NCBI GenBank assembly: GCA_902473545.1
Contig: CABRSG010000061.1
Location: 1-10,253 of the forward strand
Source: an uncultured Lachnospiraceae bacterium
GTDB taxonomy: Bacteria; Bacillota; Clostridia; Lachnospirales; Lachnospiraceae
Reading direction: 5' to 3'
Length of the DNA: 10,253 nucleotides
Shown here: in pieces, positions 1 through 6,355 of the stretch
How positions within the stretch are numbered: the first letter of the stretch is position 1
How the letters are laid out: the number at the start of each line of letters is the position of its first letter
Notes under the pieces: model-generated
The model's input: the letters and a program-made list of their open reading frames with translations, nothing else
Databases searched by the model: none
What the model was told of the DNA's origin: nothing
Program-made: the position numbers and the translations under genes

Positions 1-150
1 CTTGGGCTTGATGAGCGCGTTCTGCGGCGTGCCGATCTTCTGCTCAGCTTTTCTGATATGACCTTCCCGCACCAGCTCATGCGTGTGATCCTGCTGGAGC
101 AGGTGTACCGGAGTTTTCGGATCATTCATCACGAGCCATATCACAAGTAA
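1..150 (+). CDS. rlmH: RlmH, 23S rRNA (pseudouridine-1915-N3)-methyltransferase, C-terminal end
   Basis: Only the last 49 codons are present; the gene begins left of the window and stops with TAA at 148-150. The visible peptide matches the C-terminus of the RlmH/YbeA (orfX) family: a [11 protein letters not shown] segment, then [20 protein letters not shown], and the hallmark ending EPYHK. In this family the segment forms the SPOUT-class trefoil knot that binds S-adenosylmethionine. RlmH methylates N3 of pseudouridine 1915 in helix 69 of 23S rRNA, acting on assembled 70S ribosomes. The usual length is about 159 residues, so roughly a third is seen. Base use is GC-rich, like the genes right of 2488 and unlike the gene that follows. 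The identification rests on remembered family sequence, but the match is long and specific. Confidence 0.93.
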   Translation, partial: LGLDERVLRRADLLLSFSDMTFPHQLMRVILLEQVYRSFRIIHHEPYHK

Positions 151-181
151 TTGAGGTCTTTTATGGAAAGAGGGATACGTT

Positions 182-688
182 ATGGAAGGCATTATAATTA
201 GAGAAGCGTTAGCCAAAGATGCAGAGCAAATGATAGAATATTTAAAAATTGTTGGTGGGGAAACGGATAATCTTACATTTGGAGAAACAGGATTACCTGT
301 CACAGTTGAACAGGAAGAGAAATATCTTGAAGATGTTCATGATGACAAAACATCTGTACATTTGATTGCCTGCAAAAATGGTGAGATTATTGGAGATGGT
401 GGTCTGACCGGCCTGCCGCGAAGAATGTGTCATCGTGCAGAGCTGGGAATTAGTGTGCGGAAAAATTACTGGAATTATGGTATTGGCAGTAAGCTTATGG
501 AAGAACTAATTGCATATGCAAAAGAAAGTGGGATTGAAATTCTTAATTTGGAAGTGAGAAGTGATAATGTAAATGCAATCCATTTATACGAAAAATATGG
601 ATTCAGGCATATCGGAACATCACCGGCCTATTTTAAGATAGGAGATGACTATGTAGATTTTGAATTGATGTTTCTTGACTTACGGTAG
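182..688 (+). CDS. GNAT family N-acetyltransferase
   Basis: A 168-residue protein of usual single-domain GNAT length. The acetyl-CoA pyrophosphate-binding motif A is clear at residues 93-104 (RKNYWNYGIGSK, fitting the R/Q-x-x-G-x-G/A pattern). The following helix leads to NLEVRSDNVNAIHLYEKYGF at 122-141, the usual motif B region with its Asn and Tyr. It would transfer an acetyl group from acetyl-CoA to an amine; the substrate (small amine, antibiotic or protein N-terminus) cannot be told from sequence. The start ATG follows an AAAGAGGG ribosome site at 167-174. Only 31 bases separate it from rlmH, so read-through from that gene is possible. It is markedly AT-rich with many AAA, ATA and AGA codons, unlike rlmH, which suggests separate ancestry. 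Confidence 0.9.
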   Translation: MEGIIIREALAKDAEQMIEYLKIVGGETDNLTFGETGLPVTVEQEEKYLEDVHDDKTSVHLIACKNGEIIGDGGLTGLPRRMCHRAELGISVRKNYWNYGIGSKLMEELIAYAKESGIEILNLEVRSDNVNAIHLYEKYGFRHIGTSPAYFKIGDDYVDFELMFLDLR

Positions 689-716
689 TCAAAAAAATCG
701 AAAAGTATGATAAAAT
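686..716 (+). promoter_or_regulatory. Possible vegetative promoter ahead of the DUF1349 gene
   Basis: An extended -10 element, TG-A-TAAAAT, lies at 708-716, five of six bases matching TATAAT. A weak -35 (TAGTCA, 686-691) is 19 bases upstream. It would start transcription near 723, just ahead of the GGAGG at 733-737. The -35 is poor and AT-rich DNA produces such matches by chance, so this is tentative. Confidence 0.35.
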
Positions 717-746
717 TAACATGAAAAATTACGGAGGATATGACCT

Positions 747-1346
747 ATGAATCTGGAGAATTTTAAATGGACACGCCAGCCCAAAAGTTATAGTATAAAA
801 GATAACCGGATAGAAATCGTTACCGCCCCACACACGGATCTCTGGCAGAGAACCTATTATCATTTCCGCAATGATAATGCACCCGTCCTGCAGATGGAAA
901 CCGAAGAACAGTTTTTCAGTTTTACCGTAAAAACGAATTTTTCGGAAAGTCATCATCGCTTTGATCAGTGCGGAATTGTGATGTACCTGGACAGCGAAAA
1001 CTGGCTGAAGGGTTCTGTTGAATATGAAAATGAAAAATTTCAGCACCTTGGCAGCGTTGTGACAAATGGCGGTTATTCAGACTGGGCAACTACGGCAATT
1101 TCGGCGGATATCAAATCTATGTGGTATCGTTTCAGCCGCCGGGAGGATGACTATTGTATCGAATGCTCGGAAGATGGTACAAATTTTACGCAAATGCGTG
1201 TCTGCCATATGCATAAAGGAAATGGAAAAATCCGGTTTGGCATTTATGCCTGCTCGCCGGAAGACTCTTCATTCAGGGCTGTCTTTACAGACATGGAGCT
1301 TACACAGTGTCAATGGAAGGCGCATGACGGACAGCAGCCGGATTAG
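747..1346 (+). CDS. DUF1349 domain-containing protein
   Basis: A 199-residue protein resembling the DUF1349 family (regulation of enolase 1, concanavalin A-like fold). Seen features are the N-terminal tryptophan (W8), the HTDLWQRTYY segment at 29-38, the beta-rich core with DQCGIVMYLDSENWLKGSVEY at about 73-93, and RFGIYACSP at 163-171; these fit the family's jelly-roll strands. There is no signal peptide or membrane segment, so it should be cytoplasmic. Its biochemical activity is not established; the fold is shared with carbohydrate-binding and lectin-like proteins. The start ATG is 9 bases after GGAGG (733-737). The gene stands alone between two acetyltransferase genes, and its base use is intermediate to AT-rich. 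The family assignment is fairly sure; no function can be given. Confidence 0.82.
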   Translation: MNLENFKWTRQPKSYSIKDNRIEIVTAPHTDLWQRTYYHFRNDNAPVLQMETEEQFFSFTVKTNFSESHHRFDQCGIVMYLDSENWLKGSVEYENEKFQHLGSVVTNGGYSDWATTAISADIKSMWYRFSRREDDYCIECSEDGTNFTQMRVCHMHKGNGKIRFGIYACSPEDSSFRAVFTDMELTQCQWKAHDGQQPD

Positions 1347-1406
1347 ATACCTTTCATGGTACAAAGGATCTGGAAGAGTAATTTTTGAAGATGGAGGAGG
1401 CAGCAA

Positions 1407-1910
1407 ATGGCTGAAGCACCGTTTTATCTGGAAATAAATGCTTTATCAGAAAGATTTTATGTGCGGAAGCTGCACGAAAACGATGTGGATATGATATATG
1501 ATCTGAGCTGCGAAAATAAGCTCTTTTATCAATATCATCCTCCCTTTGTCACAAAGGAGAGTATCCTGGAGGATATGTCTGCCCTGCCGCCGGGGAAAAG
1601 CTGCAATGATAAGTATTATATCGGCTTTTTCGAGGATGCGTTTCTGGTTGCGGTCATGGATCTGATCCTGGACTATCCGACAGAGAAAATTGTCTTTATC
1701 GGGCTGTTTATGACCAATATATTATATCAGCATAAGGGGATTGGCTCTGAGATTATTGAGGACGTCGTCCGGCATTTGAAATCAATTGGATACCGGGAAA
1801 TCCGTCTTGGAATTGACAGAGGCAATCCGCAAAGCTACTCCTTCTGGTCGAAAAACGGATTTTCCGTAACAGGCGGGAAAGAATATGTTCTGATGGGACG
1901 GATACTTTAA
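1407..1910 (+). CDS. GNAT family N-acetyltransferase (second, unrelated copy)
   Basis: A 167-residue protein with the GNAT core in its C-terminal half. Motif A is YQHKGIGSEI at 107-116, and DRGNPQSYSFWSKNGF at 137-152 is the motif B helix, with Trp-Ser replacing the more common Tyr-Glu. The N-terminal half (FYVRKLHENDVDMIYDL, 17-33) has the usual first strand and helix. The start ATG is well placed after GGAGGAGG at 1393-1400. It is not a duplicate of the GNAT at 182-688; outside motif A the two differ throughout. It should acetylate an amine using acetyl-CoA, substrate unknown. It follows the DUF1349 gene by 60 bases without an obvious terminator, so co-transcription is possible. Confidence 0.88.
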   Translation: MAEAPFYLEINALSERFYVRKLHENDVDMIYDLSCENKLFYQYHPPFVTKESILEDMSALPPGKSCNDKYYIGFFEDAFLVAVMDLILDYPTEKIVFIGLFMTNILYQHKGIGSEIIEDVVRHLKSIGYREIRLGIDRGNPQSYSFWSKNGFSVTGGKEYVLMGRIL

Positions 1911-2003
1911 AAACCTTCCGCTTTTGCGGATTAGCAACTCATGCTGTGATAAAAAACAAAGGATGAGACGCCCATTCTGGCAAAATACATTGGAGGTGTG
2001 CAT

Positions 2004-2387
2004 ATGAAGATGGAACATATTGCGTTATATGTGAAAGACCTGGAAAATGCCCGCGATTTTTTTGAGAAGTATTTTGGCGCGGTATCGAATACCGGGTACT
2101 ATAACCCCAAAACAGATTTCCGTTCCTATTTTCTCACGTTTGACGACGGGACGCGTCTTGAAATCATGAACAGACCCGGGATGCTTAATCTGCCCCAAAA
2201 ACCGACACATACAGGTTATGCGCATATCGCGTTCAGCGTGGGCAGTAAAGAAAAAGTAGATTCTTTAACTTCTGAGCTGAAAAATGCCGGTTATGAGGTG
2301 ATAAGCGGTCCGCGGACAACCGGCGACGGTTATTATGAGAGCTGTATTGCCGCAGTCGAGGGAAATCAGATTGAAATTACAATATAA
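2004..2387 (+). CDS. VOC family (glyoxalase/fosfomycin-resistance fold) protein
   Basis: A 127-residue single-module pair of the vicinal oxygen chelate fold: MEHIALYVKDLENARDFFEKYFG at the start of the first beta-alpha-beta-beta-beta unit and GYAHIAFSVGS at the start of the second, at 71-81. All four expected metal-ligand positions hold ligand residues: H5, E53 (RLEIM), H74 (YAHIAF) and E124 (QIEITI), the His-Glu-His-Glu pattern of glyoxalase I. A metal-dependent lyase, dioxygenase or thiol-transferase is therefore plausible, but the substrate is unknown. The in-frame GTG at 1998 is only one base after GGAGG (1992-1996), too close, so the ATG at 2004 (spacing 7) was chosen. It follows the second GNAT gene by 93 bases and closes the AT-rich cluster. 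Confidence 0.88.
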   Translation: MKMEHIALYVKDLENARDFFEKYFGAVSNTGYYNPKTDFRSYFLTFDDGTRLEIMNRPGMLNLPQKPTHTGYAHIAFSVGSKEKVDSLTSELKNAGYEVISGPRTTGDGYYESCIAAVEGNQIEITI

Positions 2388-2447
2388 ATATTGCAGGTAA
2401 ACGCCCTAAATAAGGCTGCTTATAAAATGTACACAAATCACGGATTC

Positions 2448-2467
2448 ACAGAAAAATCTGTTAATAT
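2448..2467 (+). promoter_or_regulatory. Possible extended -10 promoter with inverted repeat ahead of the HAD gene
   Basis: A perfect inverted repeat, ACAGA-AAAA-TCTGT, spans 2448-2461 and overlaps an extended -10 element, TGT-TAATAT, at 2459-2467. No good -35 is present 16-18 bases upstream. The arrangement would suit a repressor operator over a weak promoter, with a very short leader before GAGGAGG at 2476-2482. Only five base pairs are palindromic, so chance is not excluded. Confidence 0.28.
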
Positions 2468-2487
2468 GGAAGTGTGAGGAGGCATCT

Positions 2488-3174
2488 ATGCACTACAAAT
2501 ATATTTTATTTGATCTTGACGGAACGATCACCGAATCGGGACCGGGAATTATGAATTCTGTGCGCTATGCTGTGCAGAAAATGGGTTGTCCGGCACTGCC
2601 GGAAGAGACGCTGCGGAAATTTGTCGGACCGCCGCTGGCGGATTCCATGCAGAAATACTGCGGCATGACGCCCTCGGAGGCAAAAAAGGCGATCACGCTT
2701 TACCGGGAATACTACACGTCGAAGGGCATATTTGAAAACAGCCTTTATCCGGGCGTGGAGGATATGCTAAAGGCGCTGAAGGACGGCGGCAAGGTACTTG
2801 CGCTTGCCACCTCAAAGCCGGAGCTGTTTGCGAAACAGATCCTGGAATACTTCCATATCGACGGCCTTTTTACTGTGATCTGCGGAGCTTCCATGGACGA
2901 AAAGCTGGTGGAAAAAGCGGCGATCATCACAAACGCACTGCAGGCGCTCGACATAGATGAGACGCACAAAAAAGATGTGCTGATGGTCGGCGACCGCGAG
3001 CATGACGTGCTTGGCGCAAAGGCGAACGCTCTGGATACGCTCGGCGTACTCTACGGCTACGGCGATCTGCCGGAATTACAGCAGGCGGGCGCCGCCTATA
3101 TCGCACAGACGGCAGGGGAAGCAGCGGATATGATTCTCGGTGCTTCCGGAAAATCACAGGAAACAGGGAAATGA
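2488..3174 (+). CDS. HAD-superfamily phosphatase, phosphoglycolate phosphatase (Gph)-like
   Basis: A 228-residue subclass IA HAD hydrolase. Motif I is FDLDGT, with nucleophile D9 and acid D11. A helical cap covers roughly residues 15-85. Motif II is LATSKP (T108). The motif III lysine is probably K143. Motif IV is MVGDREHD, with D169 and D173 for Mg2+. All catalytic positions are intact. Relatives hydrolyse phosphate esters such as 2-phosphoglycolate, nucleotides or sugar phosphates; the true substrate cannot be read from sequence, and a 5'-nucleotidase or pyrophosphatase-type role is also possible. The protein is cytoplasmic. The start ATG follows GAGGAGG with 5 bases between. Its TGA overlaps the ATG of the DUF2284 gene by 4 bases, implying translational coupling. 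Base use returns here to the GC-richer style of the core genes. Confidence 0.9.
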   Translation: MHYKYILFDLDGTITESGPGIMNSVRYAVQKMGCPALPEETLRKFVGPPLADSMQKYCGMTPSEAKKAITLYREYYTSKGIFENSLYPGVEDMLKALKDGGKVLALATSKPELFAKQILEYFHIDGLFTVICGASMDEKLVEKAAIITNALQALDIDETHKKDVLMVGDREHDVLGAKANALDTLGVLYGYGDLPELQQAGAAYIAQTAGEAADMILGASGKSQETGK

Positions 3175-3737
3175 GCAGCATGAATAACTTGCAGAAAAAA
3201 CTCGAAATAGACGACTTCATCAGTCAATATCCCGTTTGCCAGTACGCCGTCCTTGATGCGGCGGAGATTCCCTTTTCCGAAAAGGTGCGCCACATCTGTA
3301 AGACGGAATGCGGGCGCTACGGGAAGTCCTGGTCGTGCCCGCCGGGTGTCGGTGAGGTGGAGCAGTGCCGCGAACGGTGCTTAAAATACGACAGGGTACT
3401 GGTCTTTACCACTCTCGCTGAGGTAAGCGACGCTTCCATCCTTTCGGAAACGCTCGCCACCCGCGCAGGACATGAGGAAATTACGCGCGCCCTCGTAAAA
3501 GAGCTGAAAGCGCGCGGGGCAGTCTGGCTGACGCTGTCCAGCGAATCCTGCCACATCTGTGAGAGCTGCGCCTATCCGGAAGCCTGCCGCCATCCGGACT
3601 ATGCTATCCCCTGCATCGAAAGCTACGGCATCCTTGTCACGGAAATCGCCGAAAAATGCGGCATTGACTTTCTGTATGACGTGCACACCGTCACCTGGTT
3701 CGGACTGATTTTTTTCTCCTATAAAAACCAGTGCTAA
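3171..3737 (+). CDS. DUF2284 cysteine-rich predicted metal-binding protein
   Basis: A 188-residue protein of the DUF2284 family, annotated elsewhere as predicted metal-binding. It has 13 cysteines. The N-terminal half carries CKTECGRYGKSWSCPPGVG (C43, C47, C56), the family's most recognisable segment, plus C66 and C70. The second half has C127-x2-C130-x2-C133-x5-C139, a spacing like a 4Fe-4S ferredoxin cluster, followed by C148 and C163. An iron-sulfur or zinc role is inferred; the reaction and partner are unknown. There is no signal peptide, so it is cytoplasmic. The ATG at 3171 overlaps the HAD stop (ATGA); the in-frame ATG at 3180 is an alternative start, and neither has a strong ribosome site (AGGAAACAGGG at 3158-3168). 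Coupling to the HAD gene suggests joint expression, but no shared pathway is evident. Confidence 0.87.
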   Translation: MSSMNNLQKKLEIDDFISQYPVCQYAVLDAAEIPFSEKVRHICKTECGRYGKSWSCPPGVGEVEQCRERCLKYDRVLVFTTLAEVSDASILSETLATRAGHEEITRALVKELKARGAVWLTLSSESCHICESCAYPEACRHPDYAIPCIESYGILVTEIAEKCGIDFLYDVHTVTWFGLIFFSYKNQC

Positions 3738-3759
3738 TTTCCGGCACCCCTCATATACT
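3731..3759 (+). promoter_or_regulatory. Possible sigma-E-type sporulation promoter for yqfC-yqfD
   Basis: CATATACT at 3752-3759 closely resembles the sigma-E -10 consensus CATACAnT, with one mismatch. The -35 region (GTGCTAAT, 3731-3738) matches the ATA-containing consensus only poorly. Transcription would begin near 3766, about 17 bases before the yqfC ribosome site. In Bacillus subtilis yqfC-yqfD is in the mother-cell sigma-E regulon, which makes the match more meaningful. It lies in the 55-base gap between DUF2284 and yqfC. Confidence 0.4.
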
Positions 3760-3792
3760 GTTTAATAAAAAGCAAAGATAGTGGGGAGTTCG

Positions 3793-4044
3793 ATGAAGAA
3801 GCTTGCCTCGGCGATGGGGATTCCGGAGGATTTATCTGAGAAGGCGGCGCTGCTGGAGATGACCGGACAAAACGCCCTGCGGGTGGAGAATTATCTGGGG
3901 ATTATCGAGTATTCGGATTCGCGCCTGCTGCTGCAGTGCAAAAACTGCCGTCTGGAAATCTGCGGACGGCATCTGTTTATCGAGTCCTATGCGCGGGATG
4001 AACTGCAGCTTCGCGGATATATCGAACAGATACACTATTTCTGA
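3793..4044 (+). CDS. yqfC: YqfC family sporulation protein
   Basis: A small 83-residue protein, close to the roughly 90 residues usual for YqfC. The visible pattern fits the family: an amphipathic N-terminus (MKKLASAMGIPEDLS), then a beta-rich part with VENYLGIIEYSDSRLLLQ at 36-53, and the ending LQLRGYIEQIHYF, where RG(Y/R)I-x-x-I-x-(Y/F) is typical. It is thought to be a mother-cell sporulation protein acting with YqfD; the molecular role is not known. The ATG at 3793 was preferred to the in-frame GTG at 3781 because GGGGAG (3783-3788) lies just before the ATG and nothing supports the GTG. The yqfD gene begins 14 bases after its stop. Confidence 0.92.
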   Translation: MKKLASAMGIPEDLSEKAALLEMTGQNALRVENYLGIIEYSDSRLLLQCKNCRLEICGRHLFIESYARDELQLRGYIEQIHYF

Positions 4045-4061
4045 AAGGAGAGATTTGTCTG
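4044..4061 (+). promoter_or_regulatory. Shine-Dalgarno pointing to a CTG start codon for yqfD
   Basis: AAAGGAGA at 4044-4051 is the strongest ribosome site between yqfC and yqfD. Eight bases after its GGAG core lies CTG (4059-4061), in frame with yqfD. No ATG, GTG or TTG exists in that frame between the yqfC stop and the ATG at 4107. The latter is 56 bases from this site and has no good site of its own. Confidence 0.6.
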
Positions 4062-5336
4062 GTCAGGCAGCTTCTCCGTCTTGGAAAAGGGTATGTCAGA
4101 ATTCACATGTGCGGCGGCTCCTACGAGCGTTTCTTAAATCTCTGCGCCAACCACCGGATTTTCCTGTGGGATGTCCGTCCGGTGCAAAAGGGCTATGAGG
4201 CGAATATTCATTTGAAGGATTTCTTTTCGCTGAAGCCTCTGGCAGCAAAATGCCGTACCCGCGTGAGAGTATGCAAAAAATGTGGGCTTCCATTTTTTCT
4301 GAACCGCCACAGGAAGCGCAAGGTATTTGCCGCCGGGCTTCTTGCCAGCGGATTTTTCATTTTTTTCCTGTCCTGTTTCGTGTGGAATATCTCAATCGAT
4401 GGAAATGTGAGCATCAGCCGCCCGGTGATAATGGAGTATCTGATGCAGCAGGAGATCGGCTATGGTACGCCAAAGCGCGCCATCGACTGCAAGCAGCTCT
4501 CCGCCGACCTGCGAAATGACTTTCCCAATCTGACCTGGGTGTCGGTAAAGCTCTCCGGTACGGAGCTTTCCATCAACGTGCAGGAAAATACGGATGCCGT
4601 CGGCGAGACGGGGCAGTATCTGTCCGCGGCCGGGGAATCAGGCGGCACGACGGATGCCGGCCCGTCCGCTGCAGTCCCCAGTGATCTGGTTGCAGATGAG
4701 GGCGGTACCATCGTGAAGATGATCACCCGCGAAGGCACGCCGCTTGTAAAAGAGGGCGATGTGATCGCGGCGGGCGACAGCCTTGTGAGCGGAGAGCTGG
4801 CGATTACCGACGACAGTGATACGGTCGTTTCCTACCGCTACTGCATGGCGGATGCCGACGTCTACATACAGACCACTCTGCCGTATCACGACGAATTTCC
4901 GCTCATCCACGACACGCCGGAGTACACCGGAAGGAAGCGTTACGGTTTTTACATAAAGCTTTTTGACAGATTTTACGGTGTTGATCTTGGGATAAATGTC
5001 TTTGAGACGGCGGACATTATCGGCAGGGAGCGTCAGCTCCGCCTTTTTCAGGACTTTTATCTGCCTGTCTCGGCAGGAATCCTGCAGGCGCAGGAGTACC
5101 GGATTTTTGCCGGAGCATACACGCAAAAAGAGGCATTAGACCTTGCCGAAGCGAACCTGCAAAAATTTCTAGCAGAAAATGAAGAAAAAGGGGTTCAAAT
5201 ATTTGAAAATAATGTTAGAATAGAGATAAGTGCGACCACCTGTCAGGCAGACGGTACCATTACCGTTATCAAAAAAACAGGCAGACATGTGCGCACAGAA
5301 AAAACGGACCTCCGACAGGAAGGAACAGATGAATGA
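4059..5336 (+). CDS. yqfD: YqfD family sporulation membrane protein, probable CTG start
   Basis: A 425-residue protein if started at CTG 4059, near the roughly 400 of B. subtilis YqfD. The first 16 codons encode LVRQLLRLGKGYVRIH, which runs straight into CGGSYERFLNLC. Family members begin the same way (a G-x-V/Y-x-I strand before the ERFLN helix), so the first ATG (4107) would cut off conserved sequence. A cytoplasmic N-domain with CKKCGLPFFLNRHRKRK is followed by one membrane segment at about 91-110 (AAGLLASGFFIFFLSCFVW). The rest lies outside: NISIDGN, a POTRA-like stretch, and LVADEGGTIVKMITREGTPL. A glycine/serine/alanine-rich linker at about 182-208 interrupts this part and looks lineage-specific. 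YqfD is needed for efficient sporulation in Bacillus; its mechanism is unknown. It overlaps phoH by 4 bases. Confidence 0.9.
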   Translation: MVRQLLRLGKGYVRIHMCGGSYERFLNLCANHRIFLWDVRPVQKGYEANIHLKDFFSLKPLAAKCRTRVRVCKKCGLPFFLNRHRKRKVFAAGLLASGFFIFFLSCFVWNISIDGNVSISRPVIMEYLMQQEIGYGTPKRAIDCKQLSADLRNDFPNLTWVSVKLSGTELSINVQENTDAVGETGQYLSAAGESGGTTDAGPSAAVPSDLVADEGGTIVKMITREGTPLVKEGDVIAAGDSLVSGELAITDDSDTVVSYRYCMADADVYIQTTLPYHDEFPLIHDTPEYTGRKRYGFYIKLFDRFYGVDLGINVFETADIIGRERQLRLFQDFYLPVSAGILQAQEYRIFAGAYTQKEALDLAEANLQKFLAENEEKGVQIFENNVRIEISATTCQADGTITVIKKTGRHVRTEKTDLRQEGTDE

Positions 5337-6355
5337 GTATTGTGGAAACAGTTGTGGAGATTCCATCCCGGCTTGAGAGCAATGTGTTCGGCCAGTTCGA
5401 CCAGCACGTGAAAAAAATTGAAAAGACGTTAAACGTCACCGTTATCGCGCGGGAGGGAACCATAAAAATACTTGGGAGCGCACAGGCGTCGAAAAAAGCG
5501 GCGGATATCCTTATGCAGCTTCGCCGCCTTGCCGAGGCCGGAAATATCATTACCGACCAGAATGTAGACTATGCGCTCGCACTTTCCTTTGAGGATAAGG
5601 AGAGTGCTATCGTGGAGATCGACCAGGATATCATCTGCCACACCATCAACGGCAAAGTGATCAAACCAAAAACGCTTGGGCAGAAGGAGTATGTGGATGC
5701 GATCCGCAAAAAGATGATCACCTTCGGCATCGGTCCGGCGGGCACCGGAAAGACGTACCTTGCAATGGCGATGGCGATCCAGGCGTTTAAGAACGACGAG
5801 GTGGGAAGGATCATTCTCACGCGTCCGGCGATCGAGGCAGGTGAAAAGCTCGGCTTTCTTCCGGGCGACCTGCAGAGCAAGGTCGACCCCTATCTGCGGC
5901 CGCTCTATGACGCGCTCTATCAGATTATGGGACCGGAGAGCTTCCAGAAAAACATGGAAAAGGGGCTGATCGAGGTCGCTCCGCTCGCCTACATGAGAGG
6001 GCGGACGCTCGACAATGCCTACATCATTCTGGATGAGGCGCAGAATACGACGCCCGCGCAGATGAAGATGTTTCTCACGCGTATCGGCTTTGGCTCAAAG
6101 GTAGTCATCACCGGCGATATGACGCAGAAGGACCTGCCGTCCGGCACGCAGTCCGGGCTGGATGTGGCGGTGAAGGTGCTTGGAAAGGTGGAGGAAATCG
6201 CTTTCTGCACGCTGACCAGCAAGGATGTTGTGCGTCACCCGCTGGTACAGCGGATTGTACAGGCATATGAGGAATACGAGAAAAAACAGCGCCCGGAAAG
6301 AGCGCCGCGCGTGAAAAATGTGTACGCCGGGAAACGGCGGGGAGGCGGAAGATGA
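5333..6355 (+). CDS. phoH: PhoH family ATPase (PhoH/YqfE type)
   Basis: A 340-residue protein, full length for the family. An N-terminal KH-like region (about 5-70, with VTVIAREGTIKILGSAQ) precedes the P-loop domain. The Walker A motif is GPAGTGKT at 134-141, the Walker B motif IILDEAQN at 231-238, with VVITGDMTQKDLP (257-269) following as in superfamily 1 helicase-like NTPases. The C-terminus is basic (GKRRGGGR), fitting RNA contact. PhoH-like proteins are cytoplasmic ATPases linked to RNA metabolism; their target is not settled, though genomic pairing with ybeY points to rRNA processing or ribosome quality control. The ATG overlaps the yqfD stop (ATGA) and is served by AGGAAGGAA at 5317-5325. 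The last bases overlap ybeY. Confidence 0.96.
   Translation: MSIVETVVEIPSRLESNVFGQFDQHVKKIEKTLNVTVIAREGTIKILGSAQASKKAADILMQLRRLAEAGNIITDQNVDYALALSFEDKESAIVEIDQDIICHTINGKVIKPKTLGQKEYVDAIRKKMITFGIGPAGTGKTYLAMAMAIQAFKNDEVGRIILTRPAIEAGEKLGFLPGDLQSKVDPYLRPLYDALYQIMGPESFQKNMEKGLIEVAPLAYMRGRTLDNAYIILDEAQNTTPAQMKMFLTRIGFGSKVVITGDMTQKDLPSGTQSGLDVAVKVLGKVEEIAFCTLTSKDVVRHPLVQRIVQAYEEYEKKQRPERAPRVKNVYAGKRRGGGR

Noticed and set aside
1066..1437. Open + strand frame of 123 codons overlapping the DUF1349 gene
   Set aside because: It overlaps DUF1349 and the next GNAT start in another frame, has no ribosome site, and its peptide shows no family resemblance.
1916..1931. Hairpin TCCGC-TTTT-GCGGA after the second GNAT gene, as a possible terminator
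   Set aside because: The stem is only five base pairs and no run of T follows on the + strand. On the - strand a GGTTTTT run follows, but no - strand gene ends there.
1998..2000. GTG as the VOC gene start
   Set aside because: It is one base from the GGAGG core; the ATG at 2004 has proper spacing and begins exactly where family proteins begin.
151..2487. A mobile element carrying the small AT-rich genes
   Set aside because: No transposase, integrase, terminal inverted repeat or target-site duplication was found, so a mobile element is not annotated; only the composition shift and location are reported as a finding.
4107..4109. ATG as the yqfD start
   Set aside because: It has no ribosome site at usable distance and would remove conserved family residues encoded upstream.
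4638..5126. Open frame of 162 codons on the - strand inside yqfD
   Set aside because: Antisense shadow of a conserved gene, with no recognisable motif.
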